Both the position numbers and the translations under genes were made by a program. A stretch of 64,000 bases of DNA from Austropuccinia psidii (Eukaryota > Basidiomycota > Pucciniomycetes > Pucciniales > Sphaerophragmiaceae): NCBI GenBank assembly GCA_023105745.1, contig JALGQZ010000004.1, positions 32,051,816-32,115,815 on the forward strand, given 5' to 3'. The notes under the pieces are model-generated. The model was not told where the DNA came from. It saw only the letters and a list, made by a program, of their open reading frames with translations, and did not search any database. Position 1 is the stretch's first letter. Each line of letters opens with the position of its first letter. Of this stretch, positions 47,001 to 57,915 are shown one piece after another.

Positions 47001-49552
47001 GAAGTCCAATTCAGACAACTCAGTTTTTCTTAATCAAGGAAAGACACTCATGCTACATATGCATGTAAATGACAGATTCATAATAGGCAAGCACAATCAA
47101 GAAATTCTCACTTTCCTCAGAGAATTTGGTAGCAGGTTGAGTATCAAGTACAAGAAGTTTCCTACTCAGCATTTGGGGTATAAATTGGATTGGAAGAAAA
47201 ATAATACACTTGAAATAAGTCAGACCAATCTTGTCAGGGTGAGTCTATATAGTAGCTATAAGATGTAAATACAAGCTAGTATTATGACTGTGACACGTCA
47301 AAAAACAAATAAATTTAATTCTTCAGGTCCTACTGCTACGTGGTAACAGTGGTGATGAGTATGTTGAGGACCTGGGTTGTCTCTGACTGTAAAGAAGTAC
47401 TACAATAATTATACTCTAATTATATCTTGAATGATTCTAAGGATACTACTGATGGATAACAGTTTTGTAACGTAAGAATATGGGTAAAATAAGATAAGAT
47501 GATGGGTTTTCAAGGAAAAAACCCTTCCTTTTATATCTTTCAACACTGTCAAGAGTTATTAACTCTTCACACGTAAGAGGAGTGAAACCTTTCACTCCAA
47601 TGATCAGCCTGTGGTTCTGGATCATCAATTCTGACGTCAATAGGGGCAGAATTGTGGTTTTGGAACCACAAATGATCATTCTGGATCAATACAGGGTGAA
47701 AAAACATTTCACCTGCCACGTAAGCACTTGGATGACGTTGTTCTGGTGTCTGTATGATCAATAATGATGATTTTGGGGAGGTTATATCTTCATAAGTATA
47801 TTATTTTAAGTATGGGAGCAATACTGTTTGATACAAGTTGATACAGTCATGTATTGCTAGAAAAAACCCTCCAATCAAGATATCTCACCCAGTTCTTGAG
47901 ATATCAAGAAACCAAGAGCACAGAATTAAAGGGCTTAATGAGCTCTTCAATTTGGTATGCTTCATGTTTACCCTTCTTTAAAATAGAAAAAGTTATAAGG
48001 GTTTTAAGTTTTTGGATGTATTTTTGTACATGGGTATGAGGCTTCAAAAACTTCCATGCCAGATATCTTCTTCAATTTGGAAGATATCTGTATTCTGATG
48101 ATACAGTCTTGTAGGGCTTGGTTAGCTCTAAAGTTTGGTATATTACACTGTACAGTTGTATGAGTGTATGCCAAAGATACAGGGGTTTGTTTACCTTGTT
48201 TTCAGAATATCTGTATTTTGGTTGTTAAACCTTTGAACCAAGATCCCTCAGTCAATTTAAGAGATACAGAGGTCTAAGGTGTCTCAAATTAAAGCTCTTG
48301 TTTAGATCTTTAATTTGGTTATACTTTTGTACAGCTTTGTACAAGCCCTCTTTGATTTTCAGGGGGGTCTTGGTTTTCAAATAAAGGTCATATGGTATCT
48401 CCAGTTGTAGTGGTGTTACAGCAACATGGATGATACCATTGTGTAGCTCTCTATTTGAGCTTTAAGAAAAATACCATTTTGGTATAGAATAACTTAAATA
48501 TGCATAAGTTAGATGAGAGGTGAAAATAAGGGTTTTGACTTGTTTATTCTCCTCTAGGTTTCCTTATTCTGTTTGGATAAGGTTGATGTTTAATTTAAGA
48601 GGAGTTTTTTTTCCTCTTATTTATTACCTGTATTGACTATTTTTGTTCAATACTTGTCATACCATTATTTATGGTATGGTGGATGTCATGCTAGTGCTCT
48701 GTTTTGAGTCACAGGCTGACAAATCTTATAATAAAACTTCTCCATGATCATGATATGGATGACAGTAAAGGCGTTAAGACACCGTGCAATGGAAATCTGA
48801 TTTCTGAGTTAGACAATGAAGGTGAAGTAATTGCTACTAACAATTATCAGAACCCCATTGGAAGTCTTAATTATTTGGCTCAACATACTAGACCGGACAT
48901 CATGTTCACAGTGAATCAGCTATCCAAATACTCAATTAAGCCTAATTCCAAAAACTGGAAAGCAGTCAAGCATCTTCTACAATATCTGAAAAGTACTATT
49001 ACAATGACATTATAATACTCTAAGAAAGCCAATGAACCCAACAAGATCCTCGCGGGATGGGCTGATGCTGTCTATGCAAATAGTAAACAAGACCGAAAGT
49101 CAATCACAGGGTATGTGACAACTGTATTTGGAAATCCTATTTCCTGGGTTAGTAAAAAACAATCTGTAGTAGCTCAATCTACTACAGAGGCTGAATTTAT
49201 CACAATGAATATATGTGTTAAGCAACATCGATGGATGTCTTATTTACTCAATGACCTTGATATTGATTCATCTAAACCAACACTGTATAATGATAACTCT
49301 GGGGCACTGACAATATCCAAGCAGGCTACTCTGAACAACAATACCAAGCACATCAAAGTAAGATATCAATACCTAAGAGAGCTTGTACTTAAGAAACAGG
49401 TGGATATCATACAAGTGAGTTCAGAAGATATGATAGCGGATGTACTCACTAAGCCATTAGGAGTGCAAAAACTGTTGGCAGTCTATCAACAGCTTGGAAT
49501 CAAGGATCACAGAGGATTTTTGAGAACTGGTGATCCTATTGAGGTTAGCTGA
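44041..49552 (+). pseudogene. Copia 3 Gag-Pol, degenerate and split
   Basis: Gag starts at ATG 44041 (MPIETGIPIPIEESSDDKV) and breaks early. The frame 44854-45723 holds protease KIYLDSGAGK, the pre-integrase HTLLGHPSDSYLNQ and CEICQQTK, and integrase HVDTLEI. A TGA (45721-45723) lies between HTN and GGEF of the catalytic core. Integrase continues with SPQTNGISERFNQT. RT (46465-47268) has FDVETAFLHGEMDATV, but its active site reads HVNDRFIIG where HVDD is expected. RT coding is cut at 47231 by the nested element and resumes at 48727 with LIIKLLHDHDMDDSKGVKTP. RNase H (49115-49552) has VVAQSTTEAEF and VLTKPLG. Inactive. Confidence 0.88.
47232..48721 (+). mobile_element. Unclassified TG..CA element, probably a solo LTR, copy 1
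   Basis: A 1490-bp insertion in the copia 3 RT gene. It begins TGTCAGGGTGAGTC and ends CACAGGCTGACA, with AATCT duplicated on both sides (47227-47231, 48722-48726). The 5-bp duplication and TG..CA ends fit an LTR of an otherwise unseen retrotransposon family. No coding capacity. Orientation is assigned arbitrarily. The six-base TGTCAG/CTGACA inverted ends leave a small non-autonomous DNA transposon possible. Confidence 0.75.
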
Positions 49553-49921
49553 GAATTTACTTACTGACAAGACCGCAGCGCATTGGAATGAGAACTGTCT
49601 GACTTGATAAATACAAGCTTACCCATCTGCGATATCTAAATATTTAAGACTATAATAGAGGCCATGTTTTATCCAATGATTTATCATCTTAATCCCTTCT
49701 CATATTACATTATCATTTAATATCTTATCTACTTCTTCTAATCTTGCTTATTGATTAATCACTTGTTCAACAAGGCAGGTTGGATAATAGAGTGTTTTAT
49801 CATCAAGATATATTAGAAAGAATTTAATTGCATTACATTTTATTTGCACTGATGAATATTACTAGTGCTAGTTTTTTGTAATCATAGCAATTTTTAATTG
49901 CCGTAACTTTAACTCATTGCA
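49518..49921 (+). repeat. 3' LTR of copia 3
   Basis: Direct repeat of the 5' LTR. Its first bases are TTTTGAG where the 5' LTR has TGTTGAG, a TG to TT change at the terminus. Preceded by a weak purine tract, CACAGAGGA. Confidence 0.9.
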
Positions 49922-49926
49922 ATATG

Positions 49927-50264
49927 ATCAAATACCAACTGTAAGAGAATGAAATATAATTAATCACATTCTTGAGATGCTGAAAAAAATCTACTAATGA
50001 ATAGCAAGTCAATTGTATAAAGAAGAATTTGCTAACCTCTTAAGCAAAAATAAAACTGGCATTCATTGTAAATAAATTGTGGTAGCAATCATGAAATAAT
50101 ATTCTTCATTGGTGGAAGATTTGTCCATGGCCTCATGCAAAATCCATTGTGTTCAACTGAATGAATCTCAAATACCAGAATCTATTGTTCAAAAACAAAT
50201 CCATAAAGAGCTTAAGGTTAGTTCCATCCCAGCCCAAAAAACACTTAGAATTGCCATAGGCAGC
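49927..50264. other. Gap between copia 3 and a solo LTR
   Basis: AT-rich. No gene or repeat seen. Confidence 0.5.
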
Positions 50265-50269
50265 AAGGC

Positions 50270-52457
50270 TGTGAGCCTGTGAGGTATGTATAACATACCC
50301 ATAAGGCCACAAATAACTTTATTTACAGTTAAAATTGTCTTCAACAGACTTTTTAATTGAATTTAAAATAAAAAATAACAAAAAATAAGTATAACTTTTT
50401 TTTGGATAAACAAAGTTATAAATATTATGTAATTTTTGGATTCTACACCAAAAATAACCTAGGGTACATCCATAAGGTGTTATACCCAAAAACACTTATT
50501 TCTTATGTTATTAGAACATTTAAGAATCTCACAGTACTAATGTAACTTTTTTAACATTTTTTTAAAATTGTTAAATTTAAGCTTAAATAAGCTTAAATTT
50601 AAAGTTGCATGAGGTTTATGCAAACTTACCAAAATTTTAGTTAAAATTGAGGTGTGGTGTATATTTACTGAATTGGCTAAGGATTTGCCATACAGAATGT
50701 AAATCCTGCATGAGCTCAATTTTAAAGGGTTTAAGGCCATAGTATGGCTTTAAATAAATAAAAGGGCAAAATCCACGTAAAAAGGTGGGACAAAGGAAAA
50801 GTCCAAATAGAGCTGGGGTACCCAGCTTTTTAGATCTGCAATGATTCAATTAAGGTTGTCCACCTGTATTGGAGGATTTTCAACCTTAATTAAACTTTAA
50901 GATTAGACTTTGATCCAACTTTAAAGTTTAAACTGGTTTTATCCCAAATTAGACAGGAATTTCAAGCTGCCAGAGGGTAAATCCCAATATGCAGGCTTGA
51001 ATTCAAGGTTTTAAGAACTGTCAAAACTTAATTAAGCTTAAAAAGCTTAAATAAGCTTAAAGCTTTAAGGCTAAAAGCATTAAAACCTTATCAAAACTTA
51101 AGGTTTAGTGTGTATTGCTATTTTATGTGGAAAAATAGCAATAACTTCAAAAATTCATTAAAAATCCAATTCTTAATGGATTTGCTTGAAACTTTCACAC
51201 AGCTTACAATTTAATATTATTTACATATAAACCTAATTTGAAGTATCTTTTATAAATAAATTTCCTGGGTAATTAGCCTGGAAATTTACTCTTTTAATTA
51301 AAGCTCAAAGAAAATTATAATTTCTTTAAAAATTAATTGAAAATTGAGTTTAAGAGATTTCTGCTTGAAACTCTATTTTTAAGTTGTTCATGTGTTGAAC
51401 TTCAATATAAATAAGTTTATTTATATTCAAAACTTAAAATAATTAGTTTAAATGAGGATTAAAGTTGCATGGAGTTAAGAATAACCCTGTTAACTTTAAA
51501 TTGGAATTAAAATTAAGTTACCTTAAGTTAAGAACTTTATTTTTGAGCATGGTTTTTCATTTTTGAACTGAGCACGCCCTCTATATCCATTATGAATCAT
51601 GAGAGGTGCTCTGAAGACATAAAAAGAGTCTTTTCATCACTGTTGTTGTCCATCATCAATTATCAATCCAATCATATTAGAAATTTAAACAGGTAAAGTT
51701 TTATTAAATATAAGATCTTATTATTAAAGTAATTCTTAAGTTATTTTATTCTTTATTAATTAAAATTAAAAAATTGAAATCATAGAATTTAGATTATTGT
51801 TGTAATCACCAATAATATATTTTATTATATAAAATTAATCATCTTAAATATCTTTTAAAATCCACAAATTCCTCTTAAAAACTCTTTAATCTTAATTTTT
51901 ATTATAAAAAGTTGTTTTATCTTTAAAATTATTGATTTTTGGCGTGTTTTTAACTTATAATTATTATTATTTAATATAATAACTGTTGTTTTTTGACTTG
52001 TTGTATTAAATAAATATTATAAGTAAGTTTTCTCTAGAGTTCTATATTTTTTTCATCTAGTAATAGTATTTTTATATAGAATTTTTATTCTATAAGAATT
52101 ATTTCTGCACAGTGTGTGTTTAATTCTTTTATAAATAATATTTATATTATTTATAAGTGGTTAATATTCATATTTTCCATGTGTAATGGTCTCATTAAGA
52201 GCATTACACTTCTTATTGTTATAACTGTCAGTGACTATAGCAATAATAGAATAATTATAATTTATTATAATTATTATTATTTTTATTATTTTATTCTTAT
52301 AATAATAATTAAATTTACTTTTTATATAATTATTTTTAATAATTATATTTAAATTTGTGGTTATAATATTTTGTTATATTATATATTTCTACTGAGGACA
52401 GTCATAGTACTCTTGATTTTGCTACTATTATCAATATTTTCATAGACAAACCTCACA
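50270..52457 (+). repeat. Solo LTR of a chromovirus, subfamily of element 4
   Basis: A 2188-bp sequence from TGTGAGCCTGTGAGG to CAAACCTCACA with perfect AAGGC duplications (50265-50269, 52458-52462). It matches 57916-60097 throughout and shares only its ends with the 1.9-kb LTRs of element 2. A solo LTR forms by recombination between the two LTRs of one insertion. Confidence 0.92.
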
Positions 52458-52462
52458 AAGGC

Positions 52463-52767
52463 ATATATCAGAAACTAACTCTGATACATGCCTACAGAAT
52501 TAAGTCTCCAACGTAGAAGTAACTACAGACTACTGCTGTTGTTGGACAGTAACAATAAGATCACATAGTGATCTTAATCAGAATGGATGTGCTCTCACTA
52601 TAATTAGAACATCCTGTGACAAGAAGCTAAATGGGCAAGCTACAGGATAGCTTTTATTCTTTTGTAAAAAGAAACATCTTTATTTTATAAATTATCTCAT
52701 CTTTTGTACTCTTACTATTTGCAAATACTCGCTGTTAAAACACTCATATTTTCTCATCTATCACCAA
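52463..52767. other. Possible remnant of another LTR
   Basis: Contains TGTTGGACAG near 52538 and a GATCACATAGTGATC palindrome (about 52560-52575) like the one in the copia 1 LTR. It may be a decayed copia LTR, but no second copy or boundary is visible. Confidence 0.3.
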
Positions 52768-53126
52768 AAGCTCATCAACCTGAGGACTGATTCTTCTGAA
52801 ATACATAATATTCTACGAGATATTTTACATGATATACACATTAAAATTACATAAACATACATTTATAATCACCAATTATAACAAAATCCAATACATGTGG
52901 AAGACTAAAAGGAAAAAATTGAAATACGCTAATTTGATACCTCATTGGGAAAGGTTTGAAACGTAAGAATGCTTCTATCATACACAAACTTTGGCCATGT
53001 TGTAGGAAAAAATGATTCGCACAGATAACTCGGGATTAAGAAAGGTATCATCCACTGTCTGAATGCTTTTATCTTGGATAAAATGGGAGTATTTGAATCT
53101 TAGTGGACTATGTTAATGAACGAATT

Positions 53127-53605
53127 TTAATAGGAGAAGCAGGAGTTGTACGAATTTTGCCGAAAGACATAATTGTCCCTTTTATGGGGCATTTTCCAAT
53201 GTGTTCTGGAGAATAGTAGTTTTCGAACATATGAATTATTGAAATATTCACCATATTCGAATGCTGATTTTAATATGTCGGATTGAAATTTGTTAAAATT
53301 TGGTGGAGGTAGTGCTGAAATTAAATAAGAATAGATATAAGCATCTTTTGAGCCAACGGTGGACAAAGTGATTTGGGAAGCATTAAAATCTTGATGAATA
53401 TTGTTCTTCGCGTTACTCAAGAGGGGTTCATCTCTTTATTTATTGGTTTGGTGATTTTTTTAATTCGACGATTTATTTTCAAATTTGACACTTTTTGAAG
53501 GCGCCTAATTACTATTGCTTTCATCGAGTTCAAAGATTTCATTCCCTTGGGCACGTGAAGTTGAACTATAAAACGGTTTCTTAAAAAAATTCTGCATTCA
53601 TTCAA
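53127..53605 (-). CDS. Unrecognised two-frame ORF in the duplicated unit, copy 2
   Basis: Counterpart of 40548-41148. It keeps the same two phases (53605-53417 and about 53420-53127) and the block MKSLNSMKAIVIRRLQKVSN. The upstream acidic part carries a stop in this copy. The second frame runs longer and ends NYVFRQNSYNSCFSY. Function unknown. Confidence 0.35.
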
Positions 53606-54381
53606 CTCATGTGGTATGCGTTTTACTTGCTCAGGCTGTGATTCTTAATTCAATTGAGTTGGGCCTTCCTTAATATTATCTAAAGAGTTGCGAGTTTCAT
53701 TTGGCGAAGAAGGTGAAGTATAATCTGAGGATTCTGAATTAGATGAAAAAATGGAAGCTCGTTCCTCTGCTTCATTCTTTTCTTCATCTAAATTCAACCA
53801 TGTCTTCGATGTTGAACATGATATTGAGTTTGGTGAATCACTTTGCTCATAATAATTTGAGCAATTTTATGATCTTATTTTAAGAGTTTTTTATATAAAA
53901 AATATACCCAAATTCATTGAAATGAATTAATCTAATGCTTGACTAGGAACCGGAAATATAAAGTAGGTAAATGAAACTTACGGAGGTTTACCAATATGAT
54001 TTGACTTTAATCTAGGGTGATTGTAATTAGCAAAATTTCGATAATGAAACTAAAACAAGGAAAAAACAGTTACTATGACTGTGAAACATTCAGAATTCAT
54101 ACCAAATCAAAAGGATGAAAAAGCATACTTCATGAATGAAATACCCAACAGAATTGTCCACAAGAGTCGCAATGACCCAAGGATTACCAATGAATGAACT
54201 ACTTTTGGGCAAAGTAAAAGTGGACATCCCTATTGACAAATATTAAATGAAGTCTTCATTTGAGTGAGGATCGTAGTTAGAATGAGTAATAATAATAATG
54301 AAAGAAAATTGGTCTTTCTGACTTTTGTTTAATCAAGAGATGATAATGATAAAATAGTATTGGTTCTATGAGTGTACTGAT

Positions 54382-54681
54382 ATGCCAAGAAAAATTGATT
54401 TTAAAGCTTTATCGCGGATAAGTTTGTTAATTCAAGAAAAAAAGATCAACAAAGCAGAGAAAAAATTCATTAAATTTTACAGAATGATACTGATACTGAT
54501 ACTGATACTGATACTAATACTGATACTGATACTGATACTGATAATTTGGAATTCAAAGAAGCCCTCATTATATAGGAAAAGGGCTGCTGGTAGTGTTCAT
54601 GCGCTCAGACAAAAACTTCTCAAGGTAAGCAACATCTTCGCGTCATGCATAGGTAGCCTGGCCCAAAGCCAAATGTACTAG
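54382..54681 (+). CDS. Unrecognised ORF with hexamer repeat, copy 2
   Basis: Counterpart of 41746-42051, two residues shorter because one hexamer unit is missing (array at 54486-54543, nine units). Otherwise the same apart from one Thr to Ala change. Confidence 0.35.
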   Translation: MPRKIDFKALSRISLLIQEKKINKAEKKFIKFYRMILILILILILILILILILIIWNSKKPSLYRKRAAGSVHALRQKLLKVSNIFASCIGSLAQSQMY

Positions 54682-54787
54682 TCAGTCCATGTCGCCAAAA
54701 AACGCGTCCCTCATTCGCTAAATGGCTTCAAAAATTCAAATAATGAGAGTCACACCGTTGATGACGCGCCACAGGAAAAGCTCGGAC

Positions 54788-54875
54788 GCAGTTCAGGAGC
54801 GTATTTATTAGTGGCAGTTCAGAAGCGTATTTATTAGTGGCAGTTTAGGAGCGTATTTATTAGTGGCAGGTCAGG
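54788..54875. repeat. 26-bp tandem repeat, copy 2
   Basis: Same four-unit array as at 42158, starting at 54788. Confidence 0.93.
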
Positions 54876-55410
54876 AAATTAATTATTAGTAGTAAAAGCT
54901 ATAATGCTTTTGCATCCAAGCTTTTGTTGCCTTCAATCATTGCAATTTCGGGCCTAAGAATTAGTGAGATGTGTCTATTGAGCCATGCTCTCAATAATTA
55001 CAGCAAGCTGAATATGGTCCTTTGAGAATCAATGGACACATACTTTCATGAAATTCAATGGCACCTGGAGAAAGGAGTTGCTCAATTTTGATGAGTGGCT
55101 CAAACGGTAAAACAACTATCATTAGTTTTCAATAATCATTTTAAAATTGTTTTCACTTCAAAGGAGACCTTAAAGGTGCGACTAAAATCAATCAATCTTG
55201 AGTTTTTTTTGGAAAAATTCCCTTAAATCACTTTCTTGAACTTCTTTCGTGTTATTTTTGTTCAGATCCGAAAGATCAAAGTTGAGAAATAAGCAGTAAC
55301 GCGTCTTTCCCAATTTCAGTTCATTAGTCTAGCTAAATTACCTCATAGGATTATAATTTCAATATCGACCTTGAAAAAAATCACGATACCTAGTAGACAT
55401 CATCATAAGT

Positions 55411-55923
55411 CATGCCAAAACCTAACGGCTTTCCCAGGTGGTATACACCCTGGGCATATTCAAATCTTGGGTGACTGAAAGGAGTGTACTGTCCCGTTTC
55501 AAAACAGGAATATATGTCAAGAGGCAAGGAAGAAAAGGAATGATTCTCTACGTGTCGACCGACAATGAAGTTCTATTCCCTTGCGTACAAAATCGATATG
55601 ACACATACCTATGTGATCATATCAGGGGCTATCTCTGTGTCATATAAGAAGCATGATCCAAAGCTGGGATCAAAGGCTGGAAAAAGAAATTAATCTTCCT
55701 TTATTATAATTTCTCTCACTATGACAAACTGGGTTTATCACTTGTTTAAGAGGAAGTTTAAGGTGAAGCACAGCATATGAGTCATCAGCCAATTAGTAGT
55801 AATTCTCAGTGTTTTTGTCTCTAGAACTCGTGTGTTCTTTTCAATTAAGGCTATTAACCTTCAAGAAGGTGATAAGACTAAAAAGCCAGGTAGCCTAATC
55901 AATTACGATTTGTAGTCTGTTGT
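55411..55923. other. No gene supported
   Basis: A 69-codon plus frame (55438-55647) is open but unlike any family I know. Confidence 0.4.
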
Positions 55924-55928
55924 GTTGC

Positions 55929-57349
55929 TGTCAGGATGAAACTATGATAAAGGTGTAAATAGGCTAAATACAACTTTATCTATGTTTGTGACATGGTAAA
56001 AATAGTTTAAAAAGAGTAATAAGGGTTTAAAAAGATTTTAATTTAAGATTAAAAGGGCTTTACTATATATGATATAGTGGTGGTGAATGCTGTTGAAAGC
56101 CCTGGCTGCAGCTTTATCTGTTGGGTTACAATAATAAAAGACTACAATAATTAAATTTATAATTATACCTGATTTTTAACCAAGAGTAAAACTGTTTTTG
56201 ACAGTTTACTAGGTAGGTTATTCAAGAGCAGGATGAGGAGACAATTCTGGCTGTGAAAAGCCTCCTTTTTATCCTGAAATGGGGTGGAAAGAGTGCTAGA
56301 CCTTTCCACGTAGAGGAAGTGAAGATTTCTCACTCTCTAGTACTGGCTTGTGGCTTGCAAACAGCCTGTATAACCTTTATCGGGCTCATATGTGGTTTTG
56401 AAACCACATCTGGGCAGTTTTCACCAATACAGGGTGAAAATTTTCATCTGGGGACCTCACAGCCTGATTCTGATGTGTATGACGCGTAGAATGCTGTAAA
56501 GAAACTGTATGGGACCCCAGTATTGACTGACATATGAGGTATTGAAGTAAAACCATGATTCCTTGTCTATTTGACACCTCATATTCATGATTATTGGATA
56601 TTATCCCATGGTAAGGCTGTATATGACAGCAGGTGGGAATCTGACCTTAAAACAGCCATAACTTTGTCAATTCTTGAGATATCAACCTCAAAATTCATTC
56701 AGTGTGTAGCCCTGTATGTGCTCTACACAATGGTACCTCATTTAATATGGGTATTATGAAATATGGCAAAGTTATCCCATGTACAAGATTTTTGTACATT
56801 TGCATGTTTTAGGAAAAAAGCTGTATTGAGCTTGTTTGCCACATAGCTTCTGCAGTAGTTGAGATATGGGGAAGTGGATGACACCATCAGATAGCCCTGA
56901 TTGTTCTCTTTCCAAAAAGACCCCCTTCAAGTATCCCACACTAAAACTGTAGAAGTTAGATGAGAGGTGAATGTTTTGCTCACCCTTATTTGGCCTGAAA
57001 TTGACCATAACTCCAGTAATATTGGTGCTAGCTCAGTTTGGCTGGTACCATTGGATAGCCCTGGCTTAGAGCTTCATTTTGAATACCCATTTGATGGGGT
57101 TAAGCCTGTCCTTCTAGATTTTAGATGAGAGGTGAAAATTAAGGTTTATGCTCAGCAATAACTTTGTTATTTCTTGTCCTATGGTGATGGGACTTATATT
57201 TTCAGAAAGAAATGAGTTTCCTCTTTTGTTTGATACCTTTTGAGCTGATTTGGCCCAGCTCCATGTTTTGGTGGTATCTTGGCTATACCATTGGTTTATG
57301 GTATTTTGGCTGTCATGCTTGTGCTCTGGTTTTGAGCCACAGGCTGACA
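55929..57349 (+). mobile_element. Unclassified TG..CA element, probably a solo LTR, copy 2
   Basis: A 1421-bp relative of 47232-48721. It begins TGTCAGGATGAAAC, ends CACAGGCTGACA, and has GTTGC on both sides (55924-55928, 57350-57354). The two copies are well diverged in the middle but alike at both ends, so the boundaries are reliable. Confidence 0.75.
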
Positions 57350-57354
57350 GTTGC

Positions 57355-57915
57355 TTACTCTTATTTCCGGTCATCATAATCTCAGACCACGCGCTGTCAC
57401 ATCCTACCTGAGCTTAAATATTTTATCATATTTATACATGCCTCATCAGGTATCTTGTTTATCTACTGATGCATGTAGCATTGTTTCAGTTTACTTACCA
57501 CTATGCGCTCTTAGTTTCTATTATTGCTACTGGTTTTTATTGAGTTGATACGCAATCAAGATCTTATAACTAAATCTCTTGCAATATATTGTTATGAATA
57601 TGCATGAAATAGCATAATCAAAGTGAAACCCAACCTAGTTATATACACATAAAACCTAAACTCAATTGTGAATAGGATATATAAACTCTCTTTTTCTTGA
57701 TAAGGACTTATTTTTATTATTATTTATTACTGTTTACTGTTACTAACTAATCTAAACTAATGGGTACATTCTCGAAAGCAGAGATCAAACATTGATTTGA
57801 TAGAACAAAAAAACCACCTAAATGAGTTCATAGCTTATATTGGTAATAAATAATAATAAAAATAATATATCTTGTGAGTTGCATCCTTCCAAGAGGTGTT
57901 TCAAAGGTGGTAAGT
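57355..57915. other. Left flank of chromovirus 4
   Basis: AT-rich, no gene seen. The five bases before the LTR are TAAGT. The matching duplication would lie beyond the window. Confidence 0.5.

Larger units (their letters stand above)
43566..49921 (+). mobile_element. Ty1/copia retrotransposon 3
   Basis: A 6356-bp plus-strand element flanked by ATATG on both sides (43561-43565, 49922-49926), with LTRs of 405 and 404 bp. It contains a nested 1490-bp element (47232-48721), so its own length is about 4.87 kb. Domain order is that of Ty1/copia. It is unrelated in sequence to copia element 1. Confidence 0.93.
52768..55410. repeat. 2.6-kb duplicated unit, copy 2
   Basis: Direct repeat of 40122-42702. 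It has about 70 extra bases near 54955-55025 and one hexamer unit fewer. Divergence rises sharply after about 54950. Confidence 0.85.

Noticed and set aside
47232..48721. hAT transposon interpretation
   Set aside because: A CAGGG-type start would need 8-bp duplications. The flanks give exact 5-bp AATCT with TG..CA ends, and copy 2 gives exact 5-bp GTTGC.
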